Shown piece by piece: positions 12,158 to 23,686 of a stretch of DNA of 64,000 bases. The first letter of the stretch is position 1. Each line of letters starts with the position of its first letter. A program made the position numbers and the translations under genes. The notes beneath the pieces were generated by a model. The model was not told the origin of the DNA. It was given only the letters and a program-made list of their open reading frames with translations, and searched no databases. The DNA lies in NCBI GenBank assembly GCA_013180625.2, contig SNVD02013571.1:682001-746000 (forward strand), given 5' to 3'. This DNA is from Boswellia sacra (lineage: Eukaryota; Streptophyta; Magnoliopsida; Sapindales; Burseraceae).

Positions 12158-12371
12158 GAGTAATGCTACTCATACAAACTACTTATACAAACTCACATAT
12201 ACAAACTGATGTGGCATTCCTATATGATCGCCACATCATCCACGTTCATTAATGATATTTAATATTAATACAGATTTTTCAAATCATTGCATTTATTTAT
12301 CAAATCATATCATGCCACATCAGTTTGTATATGTGAGTTTGTATAAGTAGTTTGTATGAGTAGCATTACTC
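12158..12371. mobile_element. 214-bp MITE with identical 59-bp terminal inverted repeats
   Basis: The left arm 12158-12216 (GAGTAATGCTACTCATAC...) and right arm 12313-12371 are exact reverse complements over 59 bp, around a 96-bp AT-rich centre. Flanks are TTA (left) and TTG (right), compatible with a mutated 3-bp TTA duplication of PIF/Harbinger (Tourist) type. The superfamily is inference. About 180 bp of LRR sequence present in NLR1 and NLR3 is missing at the insertion point. Identical arms suggest recent insertion. Confidence 0.9.
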
Positions 12372-12836
12372 TTGAAGATATTGACCGTCTCAGAGTCCTT
12401 CGAACATTACTAATTGTTGAATGTCCAAAGTTAATCTCGTTAACACATAATATCAAATACTTAAGCTCATTGGAGAATCTGATGATGAATGAGTGTGAAA
12501 GCCTTGTTCTTGATTCAAGTACGAAATCAGAAAGGGAAGACAATCGTCAAGATCTCAATACCGAAGGCCTCTGGTTTGAATACTTTGGATTCATAGAAAT
12601 ACCAAAGTTGGTGGAAGTGCCCCAATGGCTTCTCCGAGGCACTCTGCAGGCCTTGCATATTGAAGATTGTTCAGAATTCAAGGCACTACCTGAGTCAATT
12701 CAAAATCTCATATCACTTCAACTTCTTCATATTGAGGATTGTCCAGAATTGCCGTCTCTGCCAGCAAACATGAACCACCTCACTGATCTGAAACGATTAG
12801 TAATTGAAGAGTATTACTTTATAAAATAATTATTTT

Positions 12837-15423
12837 CTGCTGTCAAAAGTAATGTGATATATTCAGGTAAATACTTTAATAGCAACGATAAAGTAAATAC
12901 TTTAACGTATAGATCGGATGTCAAGTCCAATAATCCTTGATTAATCATCTACCTTTCATGTTGAGTTAATTACATGAACATTGAGATAAAGGATAATAAA
13001 AATTTATAATTATTGGTATCCATGAATTTGATTGCTTTTACATCAATTTAGTGATAACTCTTTATCATGCTAATATGGTAGCACAAAAGCATCTTCTTAC
13101 ATTTTTTTCACGCATCCTCGCCAGCACTATCACTACCATCATGGTAATAAATTGTTATTTTTATAATTATATAATTATAATATTTAACATGCTTCATAGT
13201 TTGAACATGTGAAATGGTAATCCACATGTATACCAAAAACTTGAATTAGGCAGGTAGCACCACTAAGGATTTTGTAATCCATATCTAACAATACCACTTC
13301 TGAATCACCAAGAAGTTTCTTCGCTAGTTGTATATATCTAAAACTTTGAGCAATGATTTAGAGAGTGGAAGAAGATTTTGCAATTAATGGGTGAGAAAGT
13401 TAATAGACAGTAAAATATGTAAATAAATGTGATATTTTTATTTCAAAGAGTTTTTCTATTTCTTCTTTACAATTCCTTTATGAATCAAAGTTAAGAATGT
13501 TATAATTAGTAATTATTTATGTAATTTTCATTTTATACAAATTGATGTGACACTACAATATAATTAATCTCTATAAATTAAAGTTGCTATTTTTATTCAG
13601 AAAATAATAAAGAAATCATTTTAGATACCCAATTAAGTCATCAAACCACATACATATTACTTTGTAATTATTTTTATGTAAAAAGAAAAATACAGTTATT
13701 TTATAATTAAAATTTAACTTTTTAAAGAAACAGTAAACAAAATAAAAGTGAAATTCATAATAATAAGGTTAACAACTTAGAAGGAAAATATGATAATGAA
13801 TAAATTAAAACCTGAATTTTTTTAGGAAAAAGTATTAACAAATAAACATTTTCTTAAATGATCTAAACTTACTATTCGGTTCCTCTACAGAGAAGAGTTT
13901 ATTCCAAATTGAAACTCAATAGATATTTCCAATATATTTCTTTTTCTTTGATTCCCAAGAACAAAAAGATACATTTCGATTTTTAGTTAATTTCTATCTG
14001 TAGAAGAGATATATATAGATAGAGATCAAATCATTGCTATGGCTTCATGTATCAAATATTTTCATATCAATGCATACAAGCTTTTTATTTTGTTCCAAAA
14101 ATATGAGACTGGATGTGAAAAAGAAATTTCATTTACAGTCTTCTATTGTTTATATTTAACTTAATATTCTATTAAGTATATAATCATAAACTTCATATTA
14201 TCTTAAATACTTACTCATCACATCAAAATTTATATCTACGATTGTCATTTATAAGAAAATAATTTTTAATTTACAACGTATTTAACAAATTGGTAATCTA
14301 GGGAGCCACTTGTGAGCTGGTGGGTCGGGCACCTTTAATCGTGTATGTAGCTCGGCAGCCACTTACAAAGTAATTTTAGTGAATCCCACAAATATGGGAA
14401 TAAGAAAATTATTAATTTGGAATTCAAATTACAATTAAAAATTAAAAAATTGTCAATCTATATATATCATTTGCTAATAAGAATAATTCCTATAAATAAC
14501 TTTGTTTCATCAATTTTCATTGAAAAATATTTTATTAAAATATATTTTCATGTTATGACTATTGATTTATAAATTATGTATATTGGCAACATGCATATGT
14601 TACTTTTCAAATTATTCACACATTAAATTTAAATGTGTTTTAAAAAAATTAATAATATTACCCAATAATCCTTATAAGGTATGGAGATTAGTTCTGTATT
14701 TTGAAATAAAGTTACCATACGGTACACATGAACTTTACATAATAATAATAATAATAAATAAATAAACAAAGGAATTTATAAATTAAATGATTTGGCTATT
14801 AAACTACCTTAGGACTGATAGCATTGATTTATGTAAATAATTAAATACGCAAAGCGTCAAATTGTTAAAGCTTTACAGCATTGCTTAAGAGATGAATATT
14901 AGTATACATCTTATCGTTGCCGCTGCAAGACTTGCAAACTTTATTAGTTTGCTTTATGTCGGATAAAGAGTGCTACTAAAAAAGAACAAGTTAAGAATAA
15001 GCGTTGCCCTCCCATCGAGGAAAAGGATAAAGCAAAGGATGAGATGGAGGCTATACAAAGCAAAGGTTATATACTTAACTATGATTCACCTTACAATGTT
15101 CTTGTAAATTACTTGCCTTATATGTAACTAAAAGAATTAGGAAAAGATTTGGAAGAATGAGATATATAACATTACTGGCCTTAAAACACTTCAACTTATT
15201 CTCAGTACTTTGCTTGATTTTATAGCAAAGAACATAATCAAAACATTAATTACAACTGTAAAAGGACAAAGAATATGTACTCGGCTTGAATAAGTTGCAT
15301 GCTTCTTGTAGCCGCGCACTATGTATAATGCCATCATCTTTTAGTTCCTAACTTACTATAAACATTCTCATCAACTGTCCTATTTGAAACACAACCTGTA
15401 ACTTCCTGTCCTCCAACTCAAAA
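12837..15423. other. Intergenic region upstream of NLR3
   Basis: AT-rich, no supported gene. Bases 13620-14400 repeat the NLR2 upstream flank (about 8500-9330). Bases about 15000-15423 resemble 9600-10040 and form the likely NLR3 promoter and leader. An (AAT)n run lies at 14740-14760. Confidence 0.65.
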
Positions 15424-18400
15424 ATGACTGAATCGCTTCTCTCCGTTGTTGCTGATAAAGTCTTGGATAAGCTAGGATCTCTTGCTTACCAAGAAATTTG
15501 TTTGGCATGGGGTGTCAAAAATGACCTAAAGAAGCTTAAAAACACCTTAACCACTATCAAAGCCGTTCTCCTAGATGCTGAGGAACAGCAGGCTCACAAT
15601 CACCAAGTGAAAGTGTAACGACCGGACCCCTGGCACGTGGCACTTTGTGGCCCTTTCGCCTTCAAGAGGTGGCCCCCGTGTCAGGCTACAGTCGCACACA
15701 GTCCAGTATTGTCCGCTCTGGGTCCACTGGCCCTCACGATTTTGTCCCCCGGTACTACCCTGTCTTGGGGAACGAGGCCTTATAGGACACCCTCTATTAC
15801 CCTCAAGGGATTATTCCCAGGAGCGCCTCCCCCACTCGAACCCATGACCCATAGGTCAATGGCGTTCAAAGTGAGTACCATTCGGGCAAGGAGAGTTGTG
15901 ACACTCAGAATTTCTAAGTAAGTTTAATTTACAATTATATTGTAAAATGTGTATTACTAGCATTATGAATTATGTGTGTATATATATATGGAGTGAGATG
16001 TAATTAAATGAGATGGAAGGGCTGATTAGAACCACTTGAAAGCTTAAAGGGTTAGGCTGAAATTTTGCAGATTTGGATAAATATAAAGGAGAGAATTCTA
16101 GAGAAATCTTTTCATTTTGATCCCATCCCAGCAACTAGCCCTCATCTCTTTCTCCTCCATTGTTGTCAACAAATTAAGCAAGAGGAAGAAATCTGGAGAC
16201 AAACTAGAGGTAGAAATCAACTTCTCCTCCCATTTCCTTGCATGGTTCCATTATTTTTACAAGAAATTGATGTGATATGTTATAAATTTTGGAATAATTG
16301 TGCTATGTGCATTCTGAAATTTGTTTGAAATCATGATATTATATGTTTTATGGTATATTGAAGGAGAAGGGATGATGTTTGGGAAGTTAGGAAACATGAT
16401 TGAGTGAAATTCCTGCAGAGCCTCTTTGCTGAACAGGGGTTAGTCCGAAATTTCTTATAAATTATGTGGTTGTTTTCTGACTCTGAAATTTTTATATGAC
16501 AAACTAGACATCTCAAGGAGTTTATATAATTTTGAAACACTCAAAAATTCGCAGTGTGTGAATTGTAATGAATTTTTGAAGTTCTGGTTCGAAATTGAGA
16601 ATTCCCCTGTTTTAAAACAGGGCAGCGGAAATGAACTCCATTTGAGGGGGCAAATCTTTGTAAAATTTCGTGATTTTTAATATGAAAACCCTTTGGTATG
16701 TTTTCTGTTAGACTGTAAATTTTCATGGTTTTTGGAATTGTGTATGAATTTTTATGATTTTTCAAATCTGGACTTAAAGAACTGTGAATGTTAAGTTCCA
16801 GAACTGAGTTTGTAAAATAAATTCCGTTTGACTGCCTTAAACTCCTTAGAAAATCATGATTTTTGGTGGAATGAGTCTCATATGTGTCTAGTTTTAGACT
16901 GGAAAGTTTGGTAGAGATTTGATTATTGTAGAATTTTATAAAATTCTTCAAAGTTATACTGTTCAGTTGAAAGGTCTGCAGACAGATTTGCTATGTGAAT
17001 GAAATTAAGGATTTTCAAGGAGTAAATGACCCTATTTTGACACAATAAAATTCATGGACTATAATATGTATGTCTATTTGATTTCCATGAATTTTGGTGA
17101 TGATTGGAAATGAATAACCTCTTATTGTAATAATCCAACCAATATGTGTGTGTGATAGAGTTTAATAAATTATAATATTGGTTGGTTGAATTGTTGTTAA
17201 CCTATAAGGGATTTAATGACTTCTAAATGGACACTGATCAGTGTGTCATGATTATTGCAATGGTTACCAGAGAGGAAGGAGAAGAAGAAGAGATAACTTT
17301 AAACAACTGCTTATCAAGAAATATATGAAAGCAAAATTAAGAGGCGAAGCTAATCAGGTAAGTAGCTAGAACCTTCTGAGGACACAACAGATATCAACTA
17401 TTAATGAAATGTGTTTAATGATTGTGATTGTGAATATATGTGAGTTGTGTGGATGGAATGTGTATAGGGCCATGAATACATGGACCTTGATATAGGAAAT
17501 GATTTGATTGGATTTTATAGTGATTTATGAAATGTATGATTTCACACACTTTGATGTGTATGTGATTGGTTTGTTGGTGTAACTTCTACGTGTGTGAGAT
17601 ATAGAAATGTGAATGTGCCCTCATATATGTGAATTTGTTGTGATATGGTTTGAATAATATTACCAATGAAATGATGTGAGTATATGAAGAATGAAATATA
17701 TGCCAAACGTTCTAAGATACTAATTCCTTATGTGGATGGCATGACAAACGAATGTCCATGAAATACCATGGGTATTAGAGTTTCACGAATATGTATGAGT
17801 GGAAAATGAATGGGATCCGTTATACATAAAAATAGTTGTGCAACGATATGATTGAAATACATCGAAGAGTAATGGAAGGTGTTGGCACGAATAAAGATGT
17901 CATTGGGGTTCTATGTGTGTAGAAATGATGCTAATGTGTAGATTGTGCATATCCATAAATGTTTATGAGATATGTTAGCTTATTGTATTTATGAATGTAT
18001 ATGTGATTAGTGAGAAGCCTACGTAGAACCTCAATTATGAAAGTGAACGGCAATATTTTGGTGTGTGAAGGCATGCATCACTGTATGATGTGTTATGAGT
18101 TTGAAATTACATGCCAAGCCCATGGGAATATATTGAATGACGAATGTGAAATGTGATACTGTTAAATGCTAGCATTAAAGTGAATGAATTGTCACAAGTT
18201 GTGATTGGGTTAGAAGCTTAATGTAGAGCTTCACTTATGTGACTGAAATGTGACATGTGAGTGAAAGCTTAATATAGAGCTTCACTTATGTGACTGAAAT
18301 GTCAAATGTGATATGTGAGTGAAAGCTTAATATAAAGCTTCACTTATGTGATTGAATGTGAAAACTGATATGTGAGTGGCATGCCACAACTTAGGATACT

Positions 18401-21400
18401 TGGCTCTCATAGCTTGAGGGAAGGTCTGGACCATGTGTTTCTCTAGACGAGATTCGGTAGCATGGGCCCGGTATCACCCGGATTGTCAGACTAGCCTCGA
18501 GCTATTTCAAATGTAGGCATCTGAATGTATCCGTACTGTTACGTACTCCCATGGCTTGAGGGGAGGTCTGGACCATGTGTTTCTCTAGATGAGATTCGGT
18601 AGCATGGGCCCGGTATCACCCGGATTGTCAGACTAGCCTTGAGCTAATTCATGGGTAGGCCTCTGAATGTATCTGTACTATTCTGTACTCCCATGACTTG
18701 AGGGGAGGTCTGGACCATGTGTTTTTCTGGACGAGATTCGGTAGCATGGGCCCGGTATCACCCGGATTGTCAGACTAGCCTTGAGCTGATTCATGGGTAG
18801 GCCTACATATGGGAACTGACTTTGAAACGAAAAGTCCTACCTTGATCAAAGAGCACTGTTCCTAAGTATCTGTGGCTGTACTGTGGAAGCTTCCGAAATT
18901 ATGTGAAATGGATATCCATATGAATAATATAGCTAGCTTATAGAAACTCATATGTGAATGATTTATATGTTTATAAGAGCACATGAGGATGTGATAGATT
19001 TGTGGAAAGTTTATTTGTAAATGAGATGTGTATGTAAATGGGTGTATGTGATAAGCTTTGACATGGAAAAGCCATGCTTGATTACCCATAGACAAGTATT
19101 TATGGAATTAGGAATGTGACTGGATAAGAGAGTAATTGGTCTAGGAAATGGCCAATGATATAGGGTTGGCGCAGGAGCATAATTAAATGATGCAAGAGTG
19201 CATCTTTAACGAATCTAAAGAGATATAGGTAGAGAATTGGCATCGCTGCGCCATACCTTTCGCGCTGAAGCGCTACTTGCAGTGACTCAAGTAAAAGAGA
19301 ATAGAGAGTTGGCGCATGCGTGCCCTCCCTGGGCGCAGGAGCATGGAATTAGAATTTGCAACGAATTAGAAATCAGAAACTTGGCATCGTCGTGCCGGTT
19401 TTCTCGCATAGGGGCGTGTTCCTTAAACAGTGAAATCAATGTTCTGATTTTCTTAGTAAAGCACTGGTGGCTTGTATACCAAGAAAGAAACAGTAATCAG
19501 TGATTATGGAATAAGTATTCAATAGTATTATATGCTGAAATAGTTATCGCCATTAATTGTTTTATTTTGAGTGTTACGCCAGTTTTTATAATTCTAGCTG
19601 ATTACTGAGTTTCATACTCACTAGTCTTTTGTGTACCTCAGGTATTCGATCAGTAAAAGTTTAAGCAAGGATTTCAGCATAACGACGATTGTGTTCCCTT
19701 GGCAAGCCCTTATCCGCTGCAGTATTACTTTATTGGATACGGGGTGTGACAGAAAGTTTGGTTGGAAAACCTTAAGGATGTCTGCTATGATGCAGAAGAT
19801 GTGTTCGACGAATTTGAGGTTGAAGCTCTACGTAGGCAAGCAGAGGCAATGCACCGTGGAAGCATTGCAAGGAAGGTACGCAACTTTTTTTCATCCTCGA
19901 ATCCACTTGCTTTCCATTTTGTGATGGGCCATAAAATTAAGAAGATGAGGAAGAGACTAGATGAAATTGCAGCTGATAAGGCTAATTTCAATCTCATAGA
20001 GAGAATTCCAAACAAACATGTTCTGATTACTACTAACGATAATGAAAGAGAAACACACTCTTTTGTGCTTGCCTCTAATGTTATTGGTAGAGATGAAGAC
20101 AAAGAAAAGGTAATAAACCTGATAATGTCTTCTAGCGATGGGTCTAACCTATCAGTTATTCCTATTGTTGGAATAGGAGGCTTGGGAAAAACCACCCTTG
20201 CAAAACTAGTATATAATGATAAAAGGGTGGATGGGTCTTTTGATTTAAAAATGTGGATATGTGTTTCAGATGAATTTGTTGTGAAAAAATTAGTAATTGA
20301 TATTATTACTTCTGCAATGAGTGAAAACCATAGGAATAAGAAGTCGGATGAATTAAGAAAGATGGATTTAGATGACTTAGGAAATATGAATTTAAATGGG
20401 TTGCAAAATATCTTACGAGATACTTTGGGTGGTAAAAAATATTTACTTGTTATGGATGACGTGTGGAATGAAGATATTAACTTGTGGATTGAACTAAGAC
20501 ATCTGTTGTTAGGAGATACTAATGGAAGTAATATTATAGTGACCACACGTAGTGATCAAGTTGCCTCAATTATGGGCACTATTCCTGCATACAAATTAAA
20601 AGGTCTTTCCTATGAGGAATGTTTGTCGTTGTTTGTTAAATTTGCATTTAGAGAAGGACAAGAAAAGGAACATTCCAATTTAATGAAAATTGGAGAGGAA
20701 ACTGTGAAGAAATGTGCAGGTGTTCCTTTAGCAGTAAGAACGTTGGGGAGTTTACTTTATTCCTCATATGATGAATATGATTGGAAACATGCAAGGGATA
20801 GTGAGATTTGGGAATTAGAGCAAAAGAAAAATGACATTTTACCTGCTTTAAAACTTAGTTATGATCGTTTGCCATCTTATTTGAAACACTGTTTTGCCTA
20901 TTGTTCCATTTTTCCAAAAAATCATAAATTTACGAATGTTACTTTGGTTCAATTTTGGATGTCCCATGAGCTTCTTAACTCCCATGATGAAAACCAAGAT
21001 TTGATGAATATTGGCATGCGGTATATAAAAGAACTAGCATCAAGATCTTTCTTTCAAGATTTTGATTACTTATTCCATGACGTCTATTATACATTTAAAA
21101 TGCATGATCTTATGCATGACCTTGCACTATCATTGATGAAAAGTGAGTGCTTGATAGTGATATCTAGAAGTCCATCTATTTCTAAAACAGTAAAACATTT
21201 ATCATTTGTTGATGCTCATACACTAGAAAAAGATCTTCCAACCTTGTTATCCACTTGTCACCCGAGAACCATTTTCTCTCATGTGAAGGCAAAGGAACCC
21301 AGCCTATCATTTCCTGAATCACTCATGCCAAGGTTGAAGCTCTTGCGATTTCTAGATTTACATGAGTATAATGTAGAAGTATTGGTAGAAAAGAAGAATA

Positions 21401-22227
21401 TTGGCAATTTAAAGCATTTGAGATTTCTTTGCTTAGCAAATAATTACAAAATCAAGAAACTACCTAACTCCATATGCAAACTACATAGTCTGCAAACTTT
21501 ATTACTTGATGATTGCAAGGAATTAGAGGAGTTGCCTCGAGACATAAGGTATCTAATTAATCTCAGAATGCTTAGCTTCACCACAAAGCAAAGATGTCTG
21601 CCAAAGAATGGAATTGGCTGCTTGTATTCACTTCGGGCCTTGGGAATTGGTGGTTGTGAGAACTTAGAATATTTGTTCGAAGATATCGACGGCCTCAGAG
21701 TCCTTAAAACATTAGCAATTGTTGATTGTCCAAAGCTAATCTCGTTGGCAGATAATATCAAATACTTAAGCTCATTGGAGAATCTGATATTGGATAACTG
21801 TGAAAGCCTTGTTCTCAATTCGAGCATAGCATCAGGAAAGGAAGACAGTCGTCGAGATCTCAACACCACAGGGCCTCCTCTTCGACTACTTTGGATTCAA
21901 CAAATACCAAAGTTGGTGGAAGTGCCACAATGGCTTCTTCAAGGCACTCTACAGACCTTGCATATTGAAGATTGTTCAGAATTCAGGGCACTACCAGAGT
22001 CAATTCAAAATCTCAAATCACTTCAACTTCTTCATATTGAGGACTGTCCAGAATTGTCGTCTCTGCCGGACAATATGAATCGCCTCACTGCTCTGAGAGA
22101 ATTAACAATTGCAGACTGTGATACACTGGTCGAAAGATGCGAACCTGAGAAAGGTGAAGATTGGCCCAAGATTGCTCATATCCCCAACATTGAACTTGAT
22201 CGGGTGACCATCAAACAAAGCAATTAA
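15424..22227 (+). CDS. NLR3: CC-NBS-LRR resistance gene split by an LTR element
   Basis: CNL immune receptor of the same family as NLR1. The 5' coding part (15424-15613) encodes MTESLLSVVADKVLDKLG to HNHQVK. The rest (from 19757) resumes exactly at the next codon, VWLENLKDVCYDAEDVFDEFE, and runs without stop to 22227. In between is a 4138-bp insertion (15614-19751) with a GAAAG target duplication. Motifs in the second part: P-loop GIGGLGKTTLAK (base 20170), RNBS-A WICVSDEF, kinase-2 LLVMDDVW, RNBS-B GSNIIVTTR, GVPLAVRTL, CFAYCSIFPK, MHD at base 21100, then LRRs ending GEDWPKIAHIPNIELD. Between RNBS-A and kinase-2 it has a short Asp/Leu/Asn-rich expansion that NLR1 lacks. If 15613-19752 is spliced as a GT..AG intron, the frame continues with one added Lys (about 887 aa). 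Otherwise translation stops at TAA 15616-15618 after 64 residues. Confidence 0.9.
18213..18360 (+). repeat. Three short tandem repeats inside the LTR element
   Basis: Three units of about 51-59 bp starting at 18213, 18264 and 18323, each with AAGCTTAAT(G/A)TA(G/A)AGCTTCACTTATGTGA. The core AAGCTTAATATAAAGCTT is nearly palindromic. Confidence 0.8.
18406..18810 (+). repeat. Three 142-bp tandem repeats inside the LTR element
   Basis: Units begin at 18406, 18548 and 18690 with CTCATAGCTTGAG or CCCATG(G/A)CTTGAG. All contain GGTAGCATGGGCCCGGTATC with the GGGCCC palindrome, followed by ACCCGGATTGTCAGACTAG. The period is exactly 142 bp between starts. Conservation is high over the first 100 bp. Confidence 0.9.
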
Positions 22228-22628
22228 TTAGGTATGATTAATCTACCTCTCTCTTCTAAAATTTCTTCTTCTTCAATTATTAAACAGGTAAATTTGTTGT
22301 GAAAATTAATGCTTATTTGATTCAAGTTAGAACTTTTATCAATTTTATACACAAGATGATTTCAGAAATACAACGAATTCGAAAACGGTTTTCTGCATAG
22401 GAAATGTCTGCTGTTTTTTTGTTTTTAAAATATTTCAGCTTATTTGTTTTATAAATAAATATTGCATCTTCGGTGCTTGGAGATTCAGTAATATAACAGC
22501 CTGTGAAAGACACTCCTCTAATTTGATTAAAAATTAGCATTGAATTATAAATTAATGTTTACTTGGGCTTGTTAATTAGAGGTTCAATAAGAGAGAGAGA
22601 ACTGATAAATAAATAGGAGATGCAATGA
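22228..22628 (+). repeat. NLR3 3' flank, duplicate of the NLR1 3' flank
   Basis: The 3' ends and downstream sequence of NLR3 (from 22205) and NLR1 (from 4378) align through GCAATTAATTAGGTATGATT and on to about 22563 and 4765. The paralogy then resumes only at about 25028, because extra sequence including the inverted-LTR element lies between. This marks a segmental duplication that includes the gene and its downstream block. Confidence 0.8.
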
Positions 22629-22633
22629 CTTTA

Positions 22634-23157
22634 TGTTAGGGATGCGATGAACACTCAGAACAGATTCTGGGAGAAAAATAACTTGTATTCACAGAGAAAA
22701 TTGATATACAAGGATTACACAAAAACTCTTCAAAAACACTTTCCTGGAGCTCTCCTGGCTCTCTAACTCTTCTAAACTCTCTGGTTTAGATTGTTCTGAT
22801 TCTCTTTGGAATGCATGGAGCTCTCTGACTCTCTTCCTCCAAAAACTCTCTGGTTTTGGATTCTCTGGATTTCTTGGAGCTCCCTGGCTCTCTTCCTTCC
22901 AAAACTCTCTGATTTTGGATTCTTAAAGCTCTCTGGCTCTCTAACTCTCAAAACTCTCCGGTTTTGGGATTCCCTCTAGAATGAATAACTCTGTAGAACC
23001 GTCCTCTATTTATAGGAGGAGTTCTGCATTACAATTCAACAAGTTAGGTGAGGTTGGTCACCTCACTTTGGGTGGGTGGATGGTTGGCCACCTAACCATC
23101 ACCTCCCTCACCTACCTTCACCTCCCTTCACATGCGACGGAAGAAAAAACTCCAACA
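22634..23157 (-). repeat. Left LTR arm (minus orientation)
   Basis: Read on the minus strand it begins TGTTGGAGTTTTTTC (at 23157) and ends CCCTAACA (at 22634), 524 bp. A TATAAATAGAGGA box is visible at about 23012-23024 on the minus strand. On its upstream side the minus strand has GGATGGAAGGGGAGAAC, a good polypurine tract (about 23158-23176), so this arm behaves as the 3' LTR of a minus-strand element. Confidence 0.8.
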
Positions 23158-23650
23158 GTTCTCCCCTTCCATCCCATGTGAAGGGAATAACTACAAAGAT
23201 AATCAGACAGCCTCTAATCCAACTATGTCTTTACATAGTTCTAGCTTTCTGGCTCCCCATTCATCAGTAAGCAGTGTATATTCTGATTACGGATATTTCC
23301 TTGACGGAATCCTACCTCTCTCAGATCGTCTTAGCTGGGGTTCTTCATCTCCAAAAGGTACAATAGCTTCTATAAATGATTGTGGCTCCCCCTGGCTCAA
23401 CAATCTCTTTATTTTCCTCCTCCTGATCTGCTTCTGAAACTTCTTCTGGCACCTCAGAATTTTTTTGTTCATCTTCTTCCACTCTGCTTCCTTTCTCAGA
23501 CTCAGGTCCCTGCCCTTTAAACTCTATAGGATCAAATAGATCCTTACAACTAAGGAGATCCTCCATTCTGGCTCTCTATAGTGTGTGGTTGGTTGTTGTC
23601 AACTTAATCATGGCTCTGGATGATTCTTCTATTTTTAGAACAATTAATTG
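23158..23650 (-). pseudogene. Ty1/copia gag-pol deletion remnant
   Basis: Minus-strand frames carry three copia landmarks collapsed together. First, a gag-like start MEDLLSCKDLFDPIE (from 23566). Second, the linker between integrase and reverse transcriptase, with GEPQSFIEA and LRRSERGRIPSRKYP (about 23287-23410). Third, a C-terminal RNase H-like KLELCKDIVGLE (about 23215-23250) just before the polypurine tract. Protease, integrase core and reverse transcriptase are missing and frames are shifted, so the element cannot have moved itself. A primer-binding-site-like CAGAGCCATGATTAAG lies at about 23605 on the minus strand. Confidence 0.75.
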
Positions 23651-23686
23651 ACTAAAATTGGAATTGAATTTCAAAAATCCGAGCCT

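Larger units (their letters stand above)
10041..12836 (+). pseudogene. NLR2: degenerate CC-NBS-LRR pseudogene
   Basis: Clear relative of NLR1 and NLR3 that cannot make a receptor. The start codon region is gone: the sequence opens with a SAIAEEVLDKLGSLAYQELCLAWG-like stretch without ATG. The coiled coil is frameshifted near 10140 and 10220 (EDVLDEIEAEALR survives at about 10261). The P-loop reads GLGKTA with Ala for Thr (about 10620). A 236-bp foreign patch interrupts RNBS-A (10691-10926). Kinase-2 reads LVLNDVW with Asn for the first Asp (about 11140). The GLPL region is deleted near 11395, and the CFAYC motif is partly deleted near 11550. A TAA stop at about 11727 precedes a poly-T run and MHDLAALL (11761). 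A MITE occupies part of the LRR (12158-12371). The 3' end lacks the GEDWPKIAHIPNIE tail seen in both paralogues. Confidence 0.92.
15614..19751 (+). mobile_element. 4.1-kb LTR-type element (solo LTR or non-autonomous) in NLR3
   Basis: Starts TGTAACGACC and ends GGGGTGTGACA, i.e. the canonical TG...CA of LTRs. It is bounded by the 5-bp direct repeat GAAAG (15609-15613 and 19752-19756). The empty site can be inferred from NLR1: the codons on both sides join perfectly. No gag-pol frame is visible inside, so it is a very long solo LTR or a LARD-like derivative. The first about 290 bp are GC-rich and differ in composition from the AT-rich rest. A TATAAAGG box lies at about 16082. Two families of internal tandem repeats are present (18213-18360 and 18406-18810). 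Assignment to Ty3/gypsy is inference from general LTR style. Confidence 0.85.

Noticed and set aside
10041..12836. NLR2 as a working gene with several exons
   Set aside because: The start codon, GLPL region and part of RNBS-D are missing and the lesions are within exons at places where NLR1 and NLR3 are continuous; splicing cannot restore it.
15830..15860. tRNA-like B-box (CTCGAACCCATGACC)
   Set aside because: No cloverleaf can be built around it; at best a SINE- or element-derived remnant.
15637..15921. Overlapping + strand open frames of 66-94 codons
   Set aside because: They lie in the GC-rich start of the LTR-type element and resemble no protein; GC-rich sequence has few stops by chance.
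18213..18810. CRISPR-like regular repeats
   Set aside because: Eukaryotic sequence; units are contiguous 51-59 and 142-bp tandem repeats inside a retroelement, without unique spacers.
22981..23270. Open frames on both strands near 23.0-23.3 kb and 23.85-24.2 kb with nearly the same protein (MNNSVEPSSIYRRSS)
   Set aside because: The similarity is due to the inverted LTR arms. The frames cover the LTR's TATA and leader region and are not genes.
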